Assembly: GCF_017814435.1 (NCBI RefSeq)
Contig: NZ_JAGJCB010000011.1
Location: 1 to 64,000, forward strand
DNA length: 64,000 nucleotides
Direction of reading: 5' to 3'
DNA from: Mariniflexile gromovii
GTDB lineage: Bacteria; Bacteroidota; Bacteroidia; Flavobacteriales; Flavobacteriaceae
The notes under the pieces: generated by a model
What the model was told of the DNA's origin: nothing
Database searches by the model: none
The model's input: only the letters and a program-made list of their open reading frames with translations
Position numbers and translations under genes: made by a program
Shown here: positions 33,343 through 42,651 of the stretch, one piece after another
How positions within the stretch are numbered: position 1 is the stretch's first letter
How the letters are laid out: each line of letters begins with the position of its first letter

Positions 33343-34188
33343 ATGAATACACTGGTTTCCATTATAGTTCCATGCTTCAAACAGGCTCATTTTTTAAATG
33401 AATCGTTACAATCTGTTTTAAATCAAACATATCCTAATTGGGAATGCATTATTGTGAACGATGGAAGTCCAGATAATACGGAAATCGTTGCAAAACAATG
33501 GTGTACTAAAGACAAAAGATTTAAGTATTTATACAAAGAAAATGGTGGTTTAAGTAGTGCTAGAAATGCAGGAATTACTGTAGGTACAGGTGAATTTATT
33601 TTACCATTAGATGCCGATGATTTGATTCATGAAACATTTTTAGAAAAGTTAGTGCCTGTTCTAAATAATGATAAAGCATTGGCAATAGTATCTTGTTATA
33701 GTAAATTTTTTGAAAAAAATATAAATAATATTGTTAAGGAATTAAAACCAAAAGGAAATGATTATCGTTTTCTACTTTATGTAAATCAACTAATAGCAAC
33801 TTCTTTATATAGAAAAGAATGTTGGGAAGCAGTTGGAGGTTATGATGAAAGTATGAAAGCAGGTTTTGAAGATTGGGAGTTTTGGCTAGCTATAACTAAA
33901 ACTGGACGGAAGTATAAAATAATTGAAGAGTTTTTGTTTTATTACAGAAGAGCTAAAAAATCAATGTTAGTTGATACTATTTCAAATTATGCTGAAAATA
34001 ATAAAGAGTATATTTTTAAAAAGCATAGCGATATTTATATTAAGGATTTTGAAAACTGTATGACAGTTCTTTTTTATCACATCAAAACCCATAGGGATAG
34101 TGAGATAAAATTAAAAAACTCCTTAGAATATAAAATAGGTAAAATACTATGTAAGCCTTTTAGAATGTTTAAAATAAAAGGAAAATAG
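33343..34188 (+). CDS. Glycosyltransferase family 2
   Basis: The 281-aa product has VSIIVPCFKQ (5-14), IIVNDGSPDNT (36-46), SSARNAGITVG and the metal motif LPLDADDL (88-94). FEDWEFWLAIT near 171-181 is the place where GT2 enzymes hold the catalytic ED. Its ATG directly follows the TTG-started gene without a spacer. It is probably cytoplasmic and associated with the inner leaflet through a basic C-terminus. Confidence 0.88.
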   Translation: MNTLVSIIVPCFKQAHFLNESLQSVLNQTYPNWECIIVNDGSPDNTEIVAKQWCTKDKRFKYLYKENGGLSSARNAGITVGTGEFILPLDADDLIHETFLEKLVPVLNNDKALAIVSCYSKFFEKNINNIVKELKPKGNDYRFLLYVNQLIATSLYRKECWEAVGGYDESMKAGFEDWEFWLAITKTGRKYKIIEEFLFYYRRAKKSMLVDTISNYAENNKEYIFKKHSDIYIKDFENCMTVLFYHIKTHRDSEIKLKNSLEYKIGKILCKPFRMFKIKGK

Positions 34189-34198
34189 ACAAACTAAT

Positions 34199-34981
34199 AT
34201 GATGGTTTCAGTTGTAATTAGAAATAAAAATCAAGCAGACGTTTTATCGTTTTTGTTGAAGAATTTAACAGGACGTTATTCCGATGATATTGATGAAATT
34301 ATTGTAATAGATAACTTATCAACGGACAGTAGTAAAAAAGTAACAGAAAAATTTGGAGCAAGGTTTGTAACCATTAAAAATTTTAGCTTTGGGGGTAGTG
34401 CAAACGTATGTGCCAAAGAAGCTAAAAACCCTATCATAGTAATTTTTAGTGCACATTCTTATCCAGTAAGTCATGATTTTTTTAAGTTGATAAAAACTAA
34501 ATTTCAAGAAAACTCTAATTTGGCTGGGTTACGATGCCTGCATCAACCTAACGATTATAAAAATTATATCAATAACATTCCAGCAAGGCAAGATCCCAAT
34601 AAATCAGGATTGATATTTTCGGGTGCTGCCTTTAGTAGAACTGTGTGGGAACAACATCCTTTTAGGGAAGATGTACCAACTTTTGAGGATAAGGAATGGA
34701 CAGTAAGGGTTTTAAAAGCGGGGTACGATATCGATTTTGTGCCATCTATTTTTGCTTACGATATTAAGCGCAGCTATAAACAATTGTTTTTTAGATTTAA
34801 AAACGATGTGGCAGGTAATTATCAATTATGGCATCAAGATATTAGTTTTTGGAATGCTTTAAAAGGATTAATTGGTTCGGTATTTAAAATATTAAAATCG
34901 TTTTTAATAGAGCTATGGTATGCATTGTTGAGATTTATCTTTTTAATAAAATTCATTTGCAACAAACCCAATAAATTCTAG
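34199..34981 (+). CDS. Glycosyltransferase family 2 with a variant metal site
   Basis: The 260-aa product begins VSVVIRNKNQADVLSFLLKNL and has IIVIDNLSTDSS (34-45). The position of the DxD holds FSAHSYP (83-89) instead, a variant I recall from rhamnosyltransferase-like GT2 proteins. It has FEDKEWTVRVLKAG further on, and a C-terminal hydrophobic pair of segments (LIELWYALLRFIFLIKFIC) that may anchor it. A 177-bp gap follows, one of the few gaps in this cluster. Confidence 0.8.
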   Translation: MMVSVVIRNKNQADVLSFLLKNLTGRYSDDIDEIIVIDNLSTDSSKKVTEKFGARFVTIKNFSFGGSANVCAKEAKNPIIVIFSAHSYPVSHDFFKLIKTKFQENSNLAGLRCLHQPNDYKNYINNIPARQDPNKSGLIFSGAAFSRTVWEQHPFREDVPTFEDKEWTVRVLKAGYDIDFVPSIFAYDIKRSYKQLFFRFKNDVAGNYQLWHQDISFWNALKGLIGSVFKILKSFLIELWYALLRFIFLIKFICNKPNKF

Positions 34982-35158
34982 TAACAAACATAAATAATGC
35001 ATAAAAGCAATAACTCTAGGAGCAATCCGATATGGTTTATTTACGATTCAATATTAATTTTAATTACTTTTTATTCATATCAAATTTGTATTTATACACT
35101 TAAAATTCTAAAGGCAATATGATAATTTATTATTAAAGTTTGTAAAAATTAAGTTAGT
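34982..35158. other. Intergenic gap within the glycan cluster
   Basis: 177 A/T-rich bases with no gene, no strong hairpin and no exact TAnnTTTG. The near match AAAGTTTG at 35138-35145 differs at the first base. Confidence 0.4.
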
Positions 35159-35974
35159 ATGATAATAAGGCTTTTTTGGTGGAACGATTCAGAAAACTAT
35201 AATGGATTGTATAATTATGGCGATTTAATGTCTAAATACTTAGTTGAAAAAATTTCAACTAAAAAAGTTATATCATCTAACCATAAATATAACCGAATCA
35301 TAACTAAGTTTATAAAAAAATATTATCTGTGCATTGGAAGTATTCTTTCGGCAGCTTCAGAAAATTCTATAGTTTGGGGAAGTGGTATTTTAAACAAAAA
35401 TGAAAATGTGAAAAGAGCAAAATTTTGTGCAGTAAGAGGTCCTGAAACAAGAAAACGTCTTTTAGAATTAGGGTGCAGTGTACCGGAAATTTATGGGGAT
35501 CCAGCTTTGCTTTTACCACTTTATCTAAAAAATACTGTGGATAAAAAATATGAGTTAGCAGTAATACCACATTTTGTAGACTACGATATTGTTAACAAAA
35601 TTTTAAAAGAAGATAATAGAATAAAAGTTATCAATTTATTGACGAATGATATAGAGCGCACAACTAAAGAAATATTAGAATGTAAACAAGTTATATCTTC
35701 TTCACTGCATGGTGTTATAGTTGGCCAAGCATATAACATACCTGCACTTTGGGTTAAATTTTCAAACAAACTATCTGGCGATAATATTAAATTTTACGAT
35801 TATTACAAATCTGTAAGCATTAATTTTTTGGAAGAGATAGAAATCAGTCCAATGGATTTGTCTTTTGATTTATTATTCTCAATTTTGGATAAAAATAGAG
35901 ATGTCTTATTACCACAAAAAGCACATATCCAGAATATGCAATCTAAATTATTAAAAGCTTGTCCATTTAATTAA
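35159..35974 (+). CDS. Polysaccharide pyruvyl transferase family protein
   Basis: Members use phosphoenolpyruvate to add a pyruvate ketal to a sugar, making the glycan acidic. The 271-aa product shows the family blocks: NYGDLMSKYL (19-28), FCAVRGPETRKRLLELGC and EIYGDPALLLPL. It also has SSLHGVIVGQAYNIPALWVKF near residues 180-200, which in relatives lies at the catalytic cleft. No signal peptide or membrane helix was seen. The gaps before (177 bp) and after (74 bp) suggest a separately inserted piece. Confidence 0.85.
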   Translation: MIIRLFWWNDSENYNGLYNYGDLMSKYLVEKISTKKVISSNHKYNRIITKFIKKYYLCIGSILSAASENSIVWGSGILNKNENVKRAKFCAVRGPETRKRLLELGCSVPEIYGDPALLLPLYLKNTVDKKYELAVIPHFVDYDIVNKILKEDNRIKVINLLTNDIERTTKEILECKQVISSSLHGVIVGQAYNIPALWVKFSNKLSGDNIKFYDYYKSVSINFLEEIEISPMDLSFDLLFSILDKNRDVLLPQKAHIQNMQSKLLKACPFN

Positions 35975-36048
35975 AGTAATGTGTGTTTGTGTAAGGTGTT
36001 TAAAGTGAGTGTGATAGTAGGGTTAAATAAAAAAACAGGTTTTTAGTA

Positions 36049-37209
36049 ATGGCCATAAAAAATAAAAAGTCTATTGTTATAATTGGATTGATAGATAATA
36101 TTGGTGGTAGAGAAATAGAAGCTAGAAATATTATAGAAGCATTATCAAAAAAATATAATGTAAGGGTGATTTCCCTTTTCTTTATGACGGGAGATTCAGA
36201 AGCTGTAAAGGGTCTAAATTGTAATTGGACCAATATTTATTATCAGCTTAATAAATCTAATATTTTTTTGCAGTTAATTAGTTTTTTGGTTAAAGTATAC
36301 CATAAGAAAAAAACACCGTCCTATTTTATGGTTGATAATAGGATAAATAGAAAGTTATTTAATCTTAATACTTTGAAAAATAACATATTAAAAAAAGAAA
36401 TAGATAAAGCCGATGCCGTTTTATATTGTGGAACACTCCATTTAAATATTTTAAATGAAATGGTAAAGTATTGTGATACAGTTAAAAAGCCAATTGTTTT
36501 AAGAACAACCGGTAAGATTAAAAGTATCCCCGATAGTTTGAAAAAACTAGTTCCATTAGTTAATACAATATTAGTTCATTCTATTAATAATGCTTCTTTG
36601 TTAAAGAAATATAATTCTAAAAATATACAAGTTATAGATCAAACAACATTGCAAGAAAAAAACTTGTTAGGGTTGCCTATACAGATGAAAAAAGAATTGA
36701 TTTTTGGATTTTTAGGTCGTTTTTCAGAAGAAAAGGGTGTAATCGATTTGTTAAAAGTGTTTAATAATTTAGATAAAAAACTAATATTATCAGGTTCAGG
36801 TCCTTTATTAAAAGATGTTGAAAAATTAATAACTCCTAATATTACTTTTTTAGGAACAATAAGTCCAGAAAAATTAACCGATTATTTTAAACAAATAGAT
36901 GTTTTGATTATACCTTCATTTGAAGAAGCAGGACCTTTAGTTGGAATTGAAGCTATGGCTGCAGGGAAAGTAATTCTTTCAACCAAAGTAGGAGCTATGA
37001 TGGATAGATTATCAAAATCGAACAACAATTTTTGGTTTGATATAAATAAGAAAGAAACTCTAATAAATCAAATTTATTTCCTTTCAAACATAGATCAAAA
37101 TGAATTAGTAAGAATTAGAGAAACCACAAGACAACATTACATTGGTAACTATTCTGTACAAAAAATATCTAAAAGCTATTTAGAAGTTTTTGATAAACTA
37201 TTATATTAA
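36049..37209 (+). CDS. Glycosyltransferase family 4
   Basis: The 386-aa product has the GT-B fold of GT4: IVIIGLIDNIGGREIEARNII at the start and FGFLGRFSEEKGVIDLLKVF around 221-240. The retaining-enzyme E(x7)E-like block PSFEEAGPLVGIEAMAAGK lies near 289-307. It is likely to work at the inner face of the membrane. It follows a 74-base gap and is 22 bases before the next GT2 gene. Confidence 0.88.
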   Translation: MAIKNKKSIVIIGLIDNIGGREIEARNIIEALSKKYNVRVISLFFMTGDSEAVKGLNCNWTNIYYQLNKSNIFLQLISFLVKVYHKKKTPSYFMVDNRINRKLFNLNTLKNNILKKEIDKADAVLYCGTLHLNILNEMVKYCDTVKKPIVLRTTGKIKSIPDSLKKLVPLVNTILVHSINNASLLKKYNSKNIQVIDQTTLQEKNLLGLPIQMKKELIFGFLGRFSEEKGVIDLLKVFNNLDKKLILSGSGPLLKDVEKLITPNITFLGTISPEKLTDYFKQIDVLIIPSFEEAGPLVGIEAMAAGKVILSTKVGAMMDRLSKSNNNFWFDINKKETLINQIYFLSNIDQNELVRIRETTRQHYIGNYSVQKISKSYLEVFDKLLY

Positions 37210-37231
37210 TTTTTTTAAATAATTCTATTTT

Positions 37232-38176
37232 TTGATTTCAATAATTATCCCAATATACAACCGCGAGTATTTAATAGAAGAAACGCTTCAATCTATTAAA
37301 ACACAAACATACCAAAATTGGGAATGTATTATTGTTGATGATGGAAGTCATGATAATACGGCAGAAGTTACAAAAAATTTAATAAAAAACGATTCCCGTT
37401 TCAGGTTTTTTGAACGGCCAAAAATAATTAATAAAGGACCGAGTGCGTGTCGAAATTATGCATTTGAAAAAGTAAGAGGAGGATATATTCAGTTTTTTGA
37501 TAGTGATGATATTATGCATCCAGAACATTTAAAACTTAAAATAGAAAACATAAAGGATAACGATTTGGTAATCTGTAAACTCAAAGAGTTTTCAGGGCCA
37601 TTTAAAAGTTATGATTTATATCAACCTACTAACGATATTTATAAACCAAAAAATAGTTTTGAAGACTTTGTAATAGGTGAATTTCCAATGATGATGGTTG
37701 CACCATTATGGAAAAAATGTGTTTTACAAAAGTATATGCCTATGCGCGAAGATTTGCACATTCTTGAAGATCATGAGTTATATGCAAGAGCACTTTTTGA
37801 AAAGAAAGAGATAGCTATTATTAACCAAGACTTAATTTATTATAGAGTAGGAGAAACTTCTTCAACAAACAATTTTTATAAACAGGTTGATTTTGGTTTA
37901 AGCTCTTATTTTGAAGCTAAACGTACTGTTTTAAAACTTTCAAAAAGTAAAAAAATAAAACTGGCTATCTTAAAAATGACATTGGGTTTTTTTAGGCAGG
38001 CATTAGCAGAAAGAAATTTTAAGGCTGCAAAAAAATGTTTAGATTTTATTAAGTTTGAAAGTCTTTGTTTTAATTTGAGTTTAAAATTTAAATTTATGCG
38101 TATTAGGTTTTTTTATTTCATTTTTAAAATAGTAAAAAAGGGAGATACCAAATTTAAACCATTATTTAAGATTTAA
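37232..38176 (+). CDS. Glycosyltransferase family 2, TTG start
   Basis: The 314-aa product ISIIIPIYNREYLIEETLQSI has the GT2 features: IIVDDGSHDNT (33-43), ACRNYAFEKVRGGYIQFFDSDDIMH (72-96) and DHELYARALF near 186-195. The protein begins exactly at the beta-strand and no Met precedes it, so the TTG at 37232 is the start. Its stop overlaps the start of the next gene (TAATG). Confidence 0.86.
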   Translation: MISIIIPIYNREYLIEETLQSIKTQTYQNWECIIVDDGSHDNTAEVTKNLIKNDSRFRFFERPKIINKGPSACRNYAFEKVRGGYIQFFDSDDIMHPEHLKLKIENIKDNDLVICKLKEFSGPFKSYDLYQPTNDIYKPKNSFEDFVIGEFPMMMVAPLWKKCVLQKYMPMREDLHILEDHELYARALFEKKEIAIINQDLIYYRVGETSSTNNFYKQVDFGLSSYFEAKRTVLKLSKSKKIKLAILKMTLGFFRQALAERNFKAAKKCLDFIKFESLCFNLSLKFKFMRIRFFYFIFKIVKKGDTKFKPLFKI

Positions 38177-39330
38177 TGAAAATCCTCATGGTTGCCATAC
38201 CAAATCACCACTTTTTTCAATGGGTAAACCAATTGAAAGATTCAGGTTATGAAGTTTTTTGGTTTGATGTAACTGATGGTGGTCCAAAGTCCGATAAAAT
38301 AGCATGGGTAACGCAAATAAAAGGGTGGAAGTTACGCTGGGATTTTCCATTTAGAACTACCATAAAAAAAATCTTCCCGAAACTATATGCATTGATTCAA
38401 AAGTTAAATGAACGATCTGTTACTTCAGTTTTTAATAAGATTTTAATTGATATTAAACCAGATATAGTGCATTGCTTTGAAATGCAATTATCGGGGTTGC
38501 CCATTTTATCCATCATGGAAATTAATATGTTACCTTTTATATATTCATCATGGGGGAGCGACGTGTTTTATTATGATAAACTTGGAGTTTCAAAACAACA
38601 ATTACAACGTTTTTATAATCGCGTTAATTATGCAATAACCGACTGTAAACGCGATTACAATTTGATGGTTGAAAACAGCTTTAATTCGAAATTTTTAGGC
38701 GTTTTTCCCGGAAATGGTGGGTTAACTATCAACCAAAATAATATTCAACTTATCTCGAAAAGAAACATTATTTTAATAAAAGGATATGATGATGGTGTGG
38801 GTAAAGCTTCTGTAGTATTAAAAGCTTTTGAATTGCTGCCAAAAAGCTTTTTGGAAGCTTATAAATTGATTGTTTATAGTGCAGATAATTCGGTTGAAAG
38901 ACATATCAATAACTCTAGTTTTTTTTCAGATTTAGATATAGAAATTTATTACAGATATGCTTTTTTGCAAAATGAAAGTCTATTGAAAATGATGGGTGAA
39001 AGTTGTATTCATATAGCTAATAGTATTTCGGATGGTATGCCCAATGTTTTATTAGAAGCTATGGGTATGGGAGCGTTCCCCATACAATCCAATCCAGGAA
39101 ATGTTACTGAAGAAGTTATTACACACGGAAAAAACGGTTATTTAATTCATAACGCTTTAGATGAGATTGAAATATCAAACTTAATAAAAGAGGCACTGGC
39201 AAATGAAACACTTCGAAAATATGCTCAGAATTATAATGTAAATTTTATTGATCAACATTATAATCGTACTATCTTGCAACCTAAAATAATCACCCTTTAC
39301 GAATCTGTTTTAATCGAATCTAATAAATGA
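38176..39330 (+). CDS. Glycosyltransferase family 4
   Basis: The 384-aa product starts KILMVAIPNHHFFQWVNQLKDSGYEVFWFDV. It has WGSDVFYYD, VKGYDDG-like and YRYAFLQNESLLKMMGESCI segments, and SDGMPNVLLEAMGMGAFPI near 285-303 for nucleotide-sugar binding. Its start codon overlaps the preceding stop by one base and its end overlaps the next start by four bases (ATGA). This indicates tight translational coupling. Confidence 0.86.
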   Translation: MKILMVAIPNHHFFQWVNQLKDSGYEVFWFDVTDGGPKSDKIAWVTQIKGWKLRWDFPFRTTIKKIFPKLYALIQKLNERSVTSVFNKILIDIKPDIVHCFEMQLSGLPILSIMEINMLPFIYSSWGSDVFYYDKLGVSKQQLQRFYNRVNYAITDCKRDYNLMVENSFNSKFLGVFPGNGGLTINQNNIQLISKRNIILIKGYDDGVGKASVVLKAFELLPKSFLEAYKLIVYSADNSVERHINNSSFFSDLDIEIYYRYAFLQNESLLKMMGESCIHIANSISDGMPNVLLEAMGMGAFPIQSNPGNVTEEVITHGKNGYLIHNALDEIEISNLIKEALANETLRKYAQNYNVNFIDQHYNRTILQPKIITLYESVLIESNK

Positions 39331-40205
39331 AACTGTCGTTTCTTATCGTTACAAAAAATAGGCCAGACGATTTGGTTTTTACCTTGAATAAATTAAAAAA
39401 TTTGATAGATAGTTCTATTCATGAAGTTTTGGTATTTATTGATGGGTGTGCAAAAACCGAAGCTGTAATTGATGGATTTAATTGGGTAAATTGGACAGTT
39501 TCTAAAGAGAGCATTAGTGCTTCACCTGCAAGAAACATTTTATATAAAAAGGCAAAAGGAACTATTTTTATTGGTCTTGATGATGATGCGCACCCCATAA
39601 GCAATGATTTTATTACCAATGTAGTTTCCGAATTTGATGAAAATCAAAATTTAGGTATCATTGCTTTTCAAGAAATTCGCGGCTTGTTTAAATCGGATAT
39701 TGAAGCGTTAAAACTAGCCAAACCCTCTCCATCTTTTTTTACAAATGATTTTGTGGGTTGTGGTTTCGCAATTAAAAATGAGGTGTATAATGCCACAAAT
39801 GGTTTTCCTATTTGGATGGATATTTATGGAGAAGAATCGGCCTTAGCAATCGAGGTTTTAGATTTAGGATTTGATATTAAGTATAACAACAACATCATAG
39901 TAAACCATCGGGTTGATGTTGAAAAACGAAAACTTCAAGGGAGAAACTACTTTCGGTTTGAAAAGCAGTTGGTAAATTCCATAAAGTATTATTTAATCTA
40001 TCATAAATACCCAATGATTAAAATTTTAAAACTTTTGTCTCATAATTTTAAAAAATATGCACTTTCAGATATTTCATATTTTAGACTGTTCTTTAAAGCG
40101 ATTTTTACGGTGTTTTTTAATTTGTTTACTGTTTTAAAATATAGAAAACCCGTTAAAAAAAGCACCCTCAATAAAAAAGTAAGTTTTCAATTATTACCAT
40201 ATTAA
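39327..40205 (+). CDS. Glycosyltransferase family 2
   Basis: The 292-aa product LSFLIVTKNRPDDLVFTLNKL has the metal motif IGLDDDAHP (82-90). It also has FVGCGFAIKNEVYNATNGFP and GEESALAIEVLDLG near 170-183, a pattern of GT2 transferases in which the Glu acts as base. Overlaps the previous gene by four bases. Its basic, hydrophobic C-terminal part (YFRLFFKAIFTVFFNLFTVLKY) may sit on the membrane. Confidence 0.85.
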   Translation: MKLSFLIVTKNRPDDLVFTLNKLKNLIDSSIHEVLVFIDGCAKTEAVIDGFNWVNWTVSKESISASPARNILYKKAKGTIFIGLDDDAHPISNDFITNVVSEFDENQNLGIIAFQEIRGLFKSDIEALKLAKPSPSFFTNDFVGCGFAIKNEVYNATNGFPIWMDIYGEESALAIEVLDLGFDIKYNNNIIVNHRVDVEKRKLQGRNYFRFEKQLVNSIKYYLIYHKYPMIKILKLLSHNFKKYALSDISYFRLFFKAIFTVFFNLFTVLKYRKPVKKSTLNKKVSFQLLPY

Positions 40206-40223
40206 GCCTATAATCAAGCCAGA

Positions 40224-41663
40224 ATGTTATTCAATTCTTTAGATTTTGCCATGTTTTTACCAATAGTGTTTGTGCTTTATTGGTTTGTGGCAGCAAAAGA
40301 CCTAAAATATCAAAACTTACTTTTGGTAGTAGCTAGTTACGTGTTTTATGGCTGGTGGGATTGGCGCTTTTTAACTCTTATTGCGTTTAGTTCTATATTA
40401 GACTATGGTATTGGTTTGCGTTTGTTGCATGAAGAAAACGAACTAAAACGAAAAGCTTTCTTATGGTTAAGTATTTGTGTAAATATTGGATTTTTAGGAT
40501 TTTTTAAATACTACAATTTCTTTGTCGAAAATTTTATCGATGCGTTTTCACTTTTTGGAACTAAAATTTCAGCGAATACTTTGCATATTATTTTACCAGT
40601 GGGTATTAGCTTTTATACCTTCCAAACATTAAGTTACAGTATTGATGTTTATAGACGAAAATTAGAGCCCACAAAAGATGTAATATCATTTTTAGCCTTC
40701 GTGAGCTTCTTTCCGCAATTGGTGGCTGGTCCGATTGAACGTGCCACAAATTTATTGCCGCAATTTTATAAGAAACGCCAGTTTCATTACTCGCAAGCTG
40801 TAGATGGTTGTAAACAAATACTTTGGGGTTTATTTAAAAAAATAGTAATAGCCGATAATTGTGCTCAATATGCGAATACCATATTTAATAACTCCGATAA
40901 TTATTCTGGAAGTACTTTAGTAATGGGTGCTTTGTTCTTCACATTTCAAATTTATGGTGATTTTTCTGGGTATTCTGATATTGCTATTGGGATTTCAAGG
41001 TTGTTTGGTTTCAATTTAAAACAAAATTTTGCATTTCCTTATTTTTCAAGAGATATGGCTGAGTTTTGGAGGCGTTGGCATATATCCTTGTCTACTTGGT
41101 TTCGAGATTACTTATATATTCCACTAGGCGGAAGCAGAGGCGGAACATGGATGAAAGTTAGAAATACGTTCATTATTTTTTTAGTCAGTGGTTTTTGGCA
41201 TGGAGCGAACTGGACTTTTATTGTTTGGGGACTTTTAAATGCGCTTTATTTTTTGCCATTATTGCTCACCAAATCCAATCGAAATAATTTAGATGTGGTT
41301 GCTGAAAATGCCAATGTACCTTCCGTTAAGGAATTTCTGCAAATGGTATTAACATTTAGTCTCTCGGTGTTTGCATGGATATTTTTTAGAGCTGAAAATG
41401 TTACACAAGCCTTTTTGTATATAAAAAGCATTTTTCAACCAAGTTTAATAGCTTTACCAACTATTAGACCTACAAATGTAATTGTGTTGGTTATTTTTTT
41501 TATTTTGTTAGAATGGTTTGGAAGAAGAAATCAATATGCCATAGAAACGTTTTTTATAAACAAACCCAGAATTGTAAAATGGGGTTTTTATATGTTTATT
41601 ATTTCCTTGTTATTTATATTTAGGGCAGAAGAACAACAAGAATTTATTTACTTTCAGTTTTAA
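40224..41663 (+). CDS. MBOAT-family O-acyltransferase
   Basis: Multi-pass membrane enzyme that moves acyl groups (acetyl in AlgI-type members) to the outside of the inner membrane. The 479-aa product has about 10 hydrophobic segments, LPVGISFYTFQTLSYSIDVYR and FFPQLVAGPIERATNLLPQF. The catalytic His is H326 in SGFWHGANWTFIVWG. This matches AlgI/PatA-like proteins. The gene directly after it (41665) encodes an SGNH-like partner, as in alginate and peptidoglycan acetylation systems. It probably O-acylates the glycan after or during export. Confidence 0.92.
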   Translation: MLFNSLDFAMFLPIVFVLYWFVAAKDLKYQNLLLVVASYVFYGWWDWRFLTLIAFSSILDYGIGLRLLHEENELKRKAFLWLSICVNIGFLGFFKYYNFFVENFIDAFSLFGTKISANTLHIILPVGISFYTFQTLSYSIDVYRRKLEPTKDVISFLAFVSFFPQLVAGPIERATNLLPQFYKKRQFHYSQAVDGCKQILWGLFKKIVIADNCAQYANTIFNNSDNYSGSTLVMGALFFTFQIYGDFSGYSDIAIGISRLFGFNLKQNFAFPYFSRDMAEFWRRWHISLSTWFRDYLYIPLGGSRGGTWMKVRNTFIIFLVSGFWHGANWTFIVWGLLNALYFLPLLLTKSNRNNLDVVAENANVPSVKEFLQMVLTFSLSVFAWIFFRAENVTQAFLYIKSIFQPSLIALPTIRPTNVIVLVIFFILLEWFGRRNQYAIETFFINKPRIVKWGFYMFIISLLFIFRAEEQQEFIYFQF

Positions 41664-41664
41664 T

Positions 41665-42579
41665 ATGAAACTTTTTTTTAAGCATATAATAATTTTTGCA
41701 CTTGCCTTTTTTATTGTTGAAAAAGGGGTTTGGTTTATTTTAAACGAAACTCCAAAAAAGCAATATGATAAGCGTTTGGAACTTTTGATAAAAGGGAAAA
41801 TTAACAAAGATATTATTGTTTTAGGGTCGTCTCGAGGGGCGGGTAATATTTTAGCGGGACAATTGGAAAAGGAAACAGGATTAACAGCTTACAACTTATC
41901 TTACCAAGGTTCTAATGTCGATTTTCATAAATTTATTTTAGAAACCTTACTTAAATTTAATAAAGCACCTCAATATGTATTACTAAGTATTGATAATTCA
42001 AGCCAATTTATTAAGGACGAAAGCTTAAATTATAGAGAAGATGCCGTGCTTCCTTTAACAAAATATAATTATATAAATAATGAATTGGTTAATGAAAAAA
42101 TAAATAGTCCATTATCTTATGCTTTCTTTCTGGGTAGGTACAATAAATTTCATTCGTTGTTTAGAGATGCTTTTGTAAACACAAGAAATCCTATAGATAG
42201 TTTTGGATCTATGGGTATTTTAAAAAAAAATGATGTTAAACTAAATTACGTTGAAAAAACAGAAAAATATAATCAAAATTTTGAAAAAGCATCAAGAATC
42301 AAAGCGTTTAAAAACATTCAAAAACTTTGTAAATTGAATAACATAAAGTTGGTTTTTGTGTTTTCTCCAAGTTTTTATAATTTCGAAAGTAGTTTTTATA
42401 CGAGATTCAAAAAATTAGATGAATCAGAAAATGGAATATTTGTTTATGATTCAACGAATAATATTTATAGGAATCAAGAATATTTTTACGACAAAACCCA
42501 TCTTTTTATAAATGGTGCTAAAATATTTTCAACTGAGATCAGTAACTTTATAAATACAGAACTTAGTTTTAATCGCTAG
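41665..42579 (+). CDS. SGNH-like partner of the MBOAT acyltransferase
   Basis: The 304-aa product has an N-terminal membrane anchor (HIIIFALAFFIVEKGVWFIL, about 7-26). A periplasmic domain follows with IIVLGSSRGAGN (50-61, SGNH block I), VLLSIDNSS, and the late DKTH motif (D276/H279 in YDKTHLFINGAKIF). In AlgJ/AlgX and DltD-type systems such proteins take the acyl group from the MBOAT protein and place it on sugar. It starts one base after the MBOAT stop. No name is assigned because overall similarity to a specific family cannot be judged by eye. Confidence 0.75.
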   Translation: MKLFFKHIIIFALAFFIVEKGVWFILNETPKKQYDKRLELLIKGKINKDIIVLGSSRGAGNILAGQLEKETGLTAYNLSYQGSNVDFHKFILETLLKFNKAPQYVLLSIDNSSQFIKDESLNYREDAVLPLTKYNYINNELVNEKINSPLSYAFFLGRYNKFHSLFRDAFVNTRNPIDSFGSMGILKKNDVKLNYVEKTEKYNQNFEKASRIKAFKNIQKLCKLNNIKLVFVFSPSFYNFESSFYTRFKKLDESENGIFVYDSTNNIYRNQEYFYDKTHLFINGAKIFSTEISNFINTELSFNR

Positions 42580-42651
42580 GCTTTATTTAAAAATTTCATC
42601 TTAAAAAACGTATTTTAGCCACTGCAATAAATCAACTTGATAAATTTAATA

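Noticed and set aside
42603-42620. TATTTTAG as promoter of the CMP-transferase gene
   Set aside because: Differs from TAnnTTTG at the critical TTTG end and the gene is probably read from upstream.
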